Shown here: positions 5,851 through 8,511 of the stretch, one piece after another
Layout: every line of letters begins with the position of its first letter
How positions within the stretch are numbered: position 1 is the first letter of the stretch
DNA from: Acidimicrobiales bacterium
GTDB taxonomy: Bacteria > Actinomycetota > Acidimicrobiia > Acidimicrobiales > UBA8190
Direction of reading: 5' to 3'
DNA length: 8,511 bases
NCBI GenBank assembly: GCA_030042575.1
Contig: JASHZK010000360.1
Coordinates: 1-8,511 of the forward strand
Program-made: the position numbers and the translations under genes
Notes under the pieces: model-generated
The model's input: only the letters and a program-made list of their open reading frames with translations
The model's database searches: none
Told to the model about the DNA's origin: nothing

Positions 5851-6042
5851 GATGCTGTCCCCCCTTTGCCCGCACTACTCAGGGTATGGGGGGCACCACC
5901 GTTGGTAAATGCCCAAAACTGACGGTTCCTCGCCACCTCCAGGGGATCGACCTGGGACATCGGCCACTGAATCAACGACGGACAGCCGGAGTTGAGCGGC
6001 AATTGACGTTGCCCCTGGCGACAGCGATCACTCGAGGCCAGG

Positions 6043-6048
6043 TACAGT
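6043..6048 (+). promoter_or_regulatory. Candidate -10 element for the LppX-like gene
   Basis: TACAGT at 6043-6048 is a fair -10 hexamer, 31 bases before the ATG at 6080. No good -35 lies at the right distance; TTGACG at 6003-6008 is too far (34 bases). It would be a -10-driven promoter or one needing an activator. Confidence 0.3.
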
Positions 6049-6079
6049 CAACGGGTGTAGCGCCGCACAGGGGGGTGCC

Positions 6080-6937
6080 ATGGGACGGATCACTCGGGCA
6101 AGCGCCGTCGTGCTCGTAGGTGTCATGGCCGGATCGGGTATCTGGTATGCCACATCCGGGGCGAGCCCCAAGCCACGTCTTTCGACCACCCACGCGGTGA
6201 CTTCGTGCTCTTCGACCGCCTACGACCTGAGCCTCTCCTTCGCCACTACGGGCGGAGCCACCACGACGGTACCGGTCAGCGGCCAGATCAGTTTCAGCGC
6301 CGCTGCGGCAACGGCCTCCGTCGTCGTCCCCTCGTCGTTTCCCGTCGCCGCCCTGGCCGGAACGACAGAACAGGTCGTCCTCATCAAGGGCACCTTGTAT
6401 CTGGCCGTTCCATCCTCGTTGAGCAGCTTCGTGGGTGGTGCCTCCTGGGTATCGTTCCCGTTGCCCTCTAGTGTCGATCACGCCGTCGACACCATCGGTC
6501 TCTCACTCGCCGATTGGTGTGGGAACGCTTCGTCGCTCGTCAACGCCCTCGAGGCCCGCGGAGGAACAGCGACCTCGAAAGGTACGTCCACCATCGGCGG
6601 TGTGCCGGTCAACGAGACACAGGTGACGATCCAGGCCAAGCGTCTCGTCCCCTTGGTCAAAGTGATCCGACGCATCGACTCCAAGATCGTCTCCCAGATG
6701 GCTACCGCCTCCGTGACCATCGACATCTGGGCGAACTCGTCGTCAAACCAGTTGGTCCAGCTGTCAGCCGACGCCACCGGTCTCAGCAGTCATCTCGGGC
6801 TCAGCAACGTGAGCCTCACGGTGGATCTGACCGACGTCGACCAGCCGGTGACCATCACCGCCCCAGCTGGTGCCGTGGCCCTGTCGAAGTCGATGGTCAG
6901 GACACTGATGCGGACACTGGGCGCCGCCCTGTCTTGA
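6080..6937 (+). CDS. Secreted or membrane-anchored LppX/LprG-like protein
   Basis: The 285-residue product begins with a signal or anchor segment (MGRITRASAVVLVGVMAGSGIWY in two pieces: basic start, hydrophobic 8-24) with no lipobox cysteine, so it is either cleaved by signal peptidase I or stays anchored. The rest is a Ser/Thr/Val-rich beta-strand protein. The strand pattern (GTLYLAV 104-110, ASWVSFPL 121-128, GGVPVNETQVTIQ 173-185, ASVTIDIWANSSSNQLVQLSADAT 210-233, and the closing VDLTDVDQPVTITAPAGA 248-265) resembles the actinobacterial LppX/LprA/LprF/LprG superfamily, half-barrel lipid-binding proteins of the LolA fold that carry lipids to the cell surface. Cys43 and Cys147 could form a disulfide. 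The start ATG 6080 has a G-run (6070-6075) just upstream. Family match is by pattern; the ligand is not known. Confidence 0.72.
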   Translation: MGRITRASAVVLVGVMAGSGIWYATSGASPKPRLSTTHAVTSCSSTAYDLSLSFATTGGATTTVPVSGQISFSAAAATASVVVPSSFPVAALAGTTEQVVLIKGTLYLAVPSSLSSFVGGASWVSFPLPSSVDHAVDTIGLSLADWCGNASSLVNALEARGGTATSKGTSTIGGVPVNETQVTIQAKRLVPLVKVIRRIDSKIVSQMATASVTIDIWANSSSNQLVQLSADATGLSSHLGLSNVSLTVDLTDVDQPVTITAPAGAVALSKSMVRTLMRTLGAALS

Positions 6938-6944
6938 CGCTACC

Positions 6945-6970
6945 CAGGCCAGACAGCGCTGACCGGCCTG
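6945..6970 (+). terminator. Weak hairpin after the LppX-like gene
   Basis: CAGGCC (6945-6950) and GGCCTG (6965-6970) pair across a 14-base loop, 8 bases after the stop. It has no T-run and a long loop, so it is only a weak terminator candidate. Confidence 0.25.
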
Positions 6971-7092
6971 AGTGGGTCGTCAGCGAGACGTTGGGCGTCT
7001 GGGACGAGGACGCCGAAGATGGACGAGGAGTAGGAGCCCACCTGAGGCTGGGCTCGTCGGACCGGCAATCGGGATGATGTAAAGCTGGTTGC

Positions 7093-7356
7093 ATGGGCTC
7101 GTCTCGCTCCCGTCGCACCAAGACCCGCGAGCGCCGCGCCGCCAGCCAACGCCTGGCCCCCATCCGTGGCCAGGCCGGTCGACGGCTTCTGCATTCGGGC
7201 TGGCGGTCGGGCCGGGTGGTTGGTCTGAGCCAATTCGCCGCCGGGATGACCAGCCGCCAAAGGTCCAAGAGCCGGTTGCAACGATGGATGCTGACGGCGG
7301 TACCGGTGGTCGTCCTCGTCGTCTGGGTGGTGGCGCGACTGGCACGGCACCTGTGA
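7093..7356 (+). CDS. Small basic protein with C-terminal membrane segment, 87 aa
   Basis: I do not recognise a family. The 87-residue product has a very basic N-terminal two thirds (about 20 Arg/Lys in residues 1-64, starting MGSSRSRRTKTRERRAASQR) and one hydrophobic segment near the end (about 66-82, LTAVPVVVLVVWVVARL), so it would sit in the membrane with its basic domain probably in the cytoplasm, where it could contact nucleic acid or the acidic membrane surface (inference). The ATG at 7093 lacks a clear Shine-Dalgarno, and no other start improves it. Two longer overlapping frames look like shadows because they lack such a membrane segment. No partner is evident; it stands between the LppX-like gene and a gene-free region. 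Confidence 0.5.
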   Translation: MGSSRSRRTKTRERRAASQRLAPIRGQAGRRLLHSGWRSGRVVGLSQFAAGMTSRQRSKSRLQRWMLTAVPVVVLVVWVVARLARHL

Positions 7357-7415
7357 GCTGCCCAACGCCACGGTCCGTGGCCGAGGCTCAGACTTCCATC
7401 ACCTCAGAGCCGCCA

Positions 7416-7456
7416 CCCCCCTGCGATCCTGGGCGGAGGGTTAGGTCGCAGGGGGG
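7416..7456. repeat. Perfect 11-bp inverted repeat
   Basis: CCCCCCTGCGA (7416-7426) pairs perfectly with TCGCAGGGGGG (7446-7456) around a 19-base loop. An alternative pairing of CCGCC (7410-7414) with GGCGG (7433-7437) would leave the six-C run unpaired in the loop, so the two structures exclude each other. No T-run follows. It may be a terminator for the 87-residue gene or part of a regulatory RNA. Confidence 0.65.
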
Positions 7457-7533
7457 AGCCGACTCCACCTGCTGTCGAGCCCCGAGCGTTCGTCGCCGGG
7501 TCCGCAGCGGTTCCGTTGCCCTTGCCCGGTCCC

Positions 7534-7552
7534 TTCGAGCCTCCCCCTCGAA
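7534..7552 (+). repeat. Hairpin with C-rich loop
   Basis: TTCGAG (7534-7539) and CTCGAA (7547-7552) close a 7-base loop, CCTCCCC, on the plus strand. Such a loop is complementary to Shine-Dalgarno-like GGGGAGG sequence. C-rich loops are typical of actinobacterial small RNAs such as 6C RNA, but one hairpin alone is not enough to assign a family. Confidence 0.4.
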
Positions 7553-7793
7553 CACGTGCTTTCCACCGGTCGGGCTTGAGTCCGCATCGACCCGGGGTTG
7601 GTTGTCGACGTGACCCAAGTGGTGAGCCTGACAAGTTGGACCTGGGGACGACAAGGGGGGAAATGTTGGGGATAAACCTGTGGGGCCAGCAGTCGTCGTC
7701 TCTTTGTGGGCCCGGTCCCGCCGGCAGGGGGCGCGATGATGGGCAGGCGGGCCTGGGATCGACCCTGGAGGCCGGAGGAACAGCAGGTGCGAG

Positions 7794-8072
7794 GTGGGCA
7801 GCCCGGTCAAGGTGAAGCAGGGAACGGACGGCACCTTCGAGGTCGAAGTGGGTCGCGGCCCGAGCGCCACCCATCACGTGGTCACCGTACCCGCCGGCCT
7901 GGCTGGCGAGCTGGGGCACCCCCGCACTGATCCGGCGAAGTTGGTAGAGCTCTCCTTCGCTTTTCTGCTCGAGCGAGAGCCGGCTTCGTCGATCCTCCAC
8001 TGTTTCGGCTTGGAGGTGATCGAGCGGTACTTTCCCGAGTACCGCCAGGAGATGCAGCGCTTGCTGACGTGA
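7794..8072 (+). CDS. Conserved hypothetical actinobacterial protein, 92 aa
   Basis: The 92-residue product looks like a small cytoplasmic protein: a beta-rich N-terminal half (VKVKQGTDGTFEVEV, then ATHHVVTVPAG), then helices (DPAKLVELSFAFLLEREPASSIL and FGLEVIERYFPEYRQEMQRLL). I recall similar small proteins, with the LVExSFxFLLEREPxxSIL and VIxRYFPEY patterns, as uncharacterised conserved proteins in actinobacteria, but cannot name a function. The start is GTG 7794; GGAGG at 7774-7778 lies 15 bases upstream, a little far, and GTG 7812 is the other choice. It is followed after 32 bases by the tyrosine phosphatase gene on the same strand, so the two may be co-transcribed. Confidence 0.75.
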   Translation: MGSPVKVKQGTDGTFEVEVGRGPSATHHVVTVPAGLAGELGHPRTDPAKLVELSFAFLLEREPASSILHCFGLEVIERYFPEYRQEMQRLLT

Positions 8073-8104
8073 AGGCTTCGGCGGGTGGCCTATGGTGCCG
8101 CTCT

Positions 8105-8511
8105 GTGTCCAGAACCGATCCCAATCGCCACGTCGAGCTGGAGACCTGCTGCAACTTCCGTGACCTGGGCGGATATCCGACCTCTGACGGACGACGTACT
8201 CGGTGGCGGCTCCTTTTCCGGGCAGACGGCCTGACCCAGCTCTCCGAGGCCGACATGAACGTCCTGGCCCAGCTAGAGGTGCGCAACGTGATCGACCTAC
8301 GCACCGCCCTCGAGATCGAGACCCGGGGTCGCTTCCCCGCCGGCGAGGTTCGCTACCACCACCTGCCCCTCACCGACACCCTTCCCGGAGCCGAGGACGT
8401 TCCCCAATGGGAGGACACCGGATTCGTGGCCCGCCGCTATGTGTCGATGCTCGACAACGGCGCCCCCTCGGTCGGCGCTGCCTTGGACCTGCTGGCTGAT
8501 GCCAACAACCT
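8105..8511 (+). CDS. Tyrosine/serine protein phosphatase (PF13350-type), N-terminal part
   Basis: The frame opens at GTG 8105 and runs off the right edge, giving 135 visible residues. The sequence NFRDLGGYPTSDGRRTRWRLLFRADGLTQLSEAD (in pieces: NFRDLGGY, about 17-24, and LLFRADGLTQLSEAD, about 35-50) is the hallmark start of the bacterial tyrosine phosphatase family that includes mycobacterial PtpB. VRNVIDLRTALEIETRG (about 59-75) follows as expected, then LPLTDTLPG. The catalytic HCxxGKDR-type loop would lie beyond the window, so activity cannot be confirmed here. The GTG start is chosen because family sequence begins about 12 residues later and no better in-frame start precedes; the ATG at 8092 is in another frame. 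Such enzymes dephosphorylate phosphotyrosine, phosphoserine/threonine or phosphoinositides. Confidence 0.85.
   Translation, partial: MSRTDPNRHVELETCCNFRDLGGYPTSDGRRTRWRLLFRADGLTQLSEADMNVLAQLEVRNVIDLRTALEIETRGRFPAGEVRYHHLPLTDTLPGAEDVPQWEDTGFVARRYVSMLDNGAPSVGAALDLLADANN

Larger units (their letters stand above)
7357..7793. other. Gene-free region with strong inverted repeats
   Basis: No convincing protein-coding frame is seen in this 437-base stretch; open frames on both strands give proline/arginine-rich shadow sequence. It contains a perfect 11-bp inverted repeat (7416-7456), a 6-bp hairpin with a CCTCCCC loop (7534-7552), and a GCAGCG/CGTTGC hairpin with a GTTC loop near 7505-7520. GGAGG at 7774-7778 is the likely ribosome-binding site of the next gene. 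It could hold a small RNA or a long structured leader. Confidence 0.5.

Noticed and set aside
5796..6002. 68-codon minus-strand frame
   Set aside because: It overlaps the better 59-codon frame, lacks a good ribosome-binding site and has less protein-like composition.
4504..6042. Shared TCGAGGCCAG upstream of two candidate -10 elements (4504-4513 and 6032-6041)
   Set aside because: The same string occurs within coding sequence (near 1770 on the minus strand and in 2832-2841), so it is a common GC-rich word and not evidence of an operator.
7660..7685. DnaA-box-like sequence (GGGGATAAACCTGTGG)
   Set aside because: It does not match TTATCCACA on either strand and has no cluster around it or origin-associated genes.
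7769..7787. Resemblance to the SRP RNA loop (GGTCCGGAAGGAAGCAGC-like)
   Set aside because: The match GGCCGGAGGAACAGCAGG has gaps and no supporting long stem; it is better explained as the ribosome-binding site of the next gene.
7404..8000. Open frame of 198 codons on the minus strand
   Set aside because: It overlaps the 92-residue gene antisense and translates to low-complexity Pro/Arg/Gly sequence.

Overview
The window is GC-rich DNA (about two thirds G+C by eye) with frequent GTG starts, G-rich Shine-Dalgarno sequences and dense C/G-ending codons. Together with the protein types (a HIT protein with an HFH motif, an LppX/LprG-like secreted protein, a PF13350-type tyrosine phosphatase), this suggests an actinobacterium, perhaps of the Acidimicrobiia. 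That placement is inference from style, not from a marker gene.

Layout. 1-315 is the 3' end of a HIT-family protein (+). 430-858 (-) is an unrecognised hydrophilic 142-residue protein with lower GC than its surroundings. 859-1201 has no gene but holds two adjacent inverted repeats and, on the minus strand, what looks like the 5' half of a tRNA-Ala. 1202-1840 (-) is a SAM-dependent methyltransferase. It diverges across a 115-base gap from a secreted lipoprotein with a six-hairpin-glycosidase-like body (1956-4063, +), whose reading frame is broken near 2444-2453 and which therefore appears as two overlapping ORFs. 4064-4619 is mostly non-coding, with hairpins, a possible tiny membrane peptide and a candidate promoter. 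It leads to an HSL-type (family IV) esterase (4620-5573, +). 5671-5850 (-) carries a neat 59-codon ORF of unknown function. 6080-6937 (+) is an LppX/LprG-like anchored secreted protein, and 7093-7356 (+) is a small basic protein with a C-terminal membrane segment. 7357-7793 is gene-free and rich in strong inverted repeats. 7794-8072 (+) is a small conserved-looking actinobacterial protein, and 8105-8511 (+) is the N-terminal part of a tyrosine phosphatase that runs off the window.

The genes do not form one obvious pathway. Most are separate transcription units with their own intergenic regions; only 7794-8072 and 8105-8511 are close enough (32 bases) to share a transcript. Several products act at or outside the membrane (lipoprotein hydrolase, LppX-like protein, small membrane proteins). 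I do not see a defence, mobile or biosynthetic system. The most interesting points are the frame break in the hydrolase, the truncated tRNA abutting a perfect 15-bp hairpin, two low-GC orphan minus-strand genes, and the structured gene-free region at 7357-7793.
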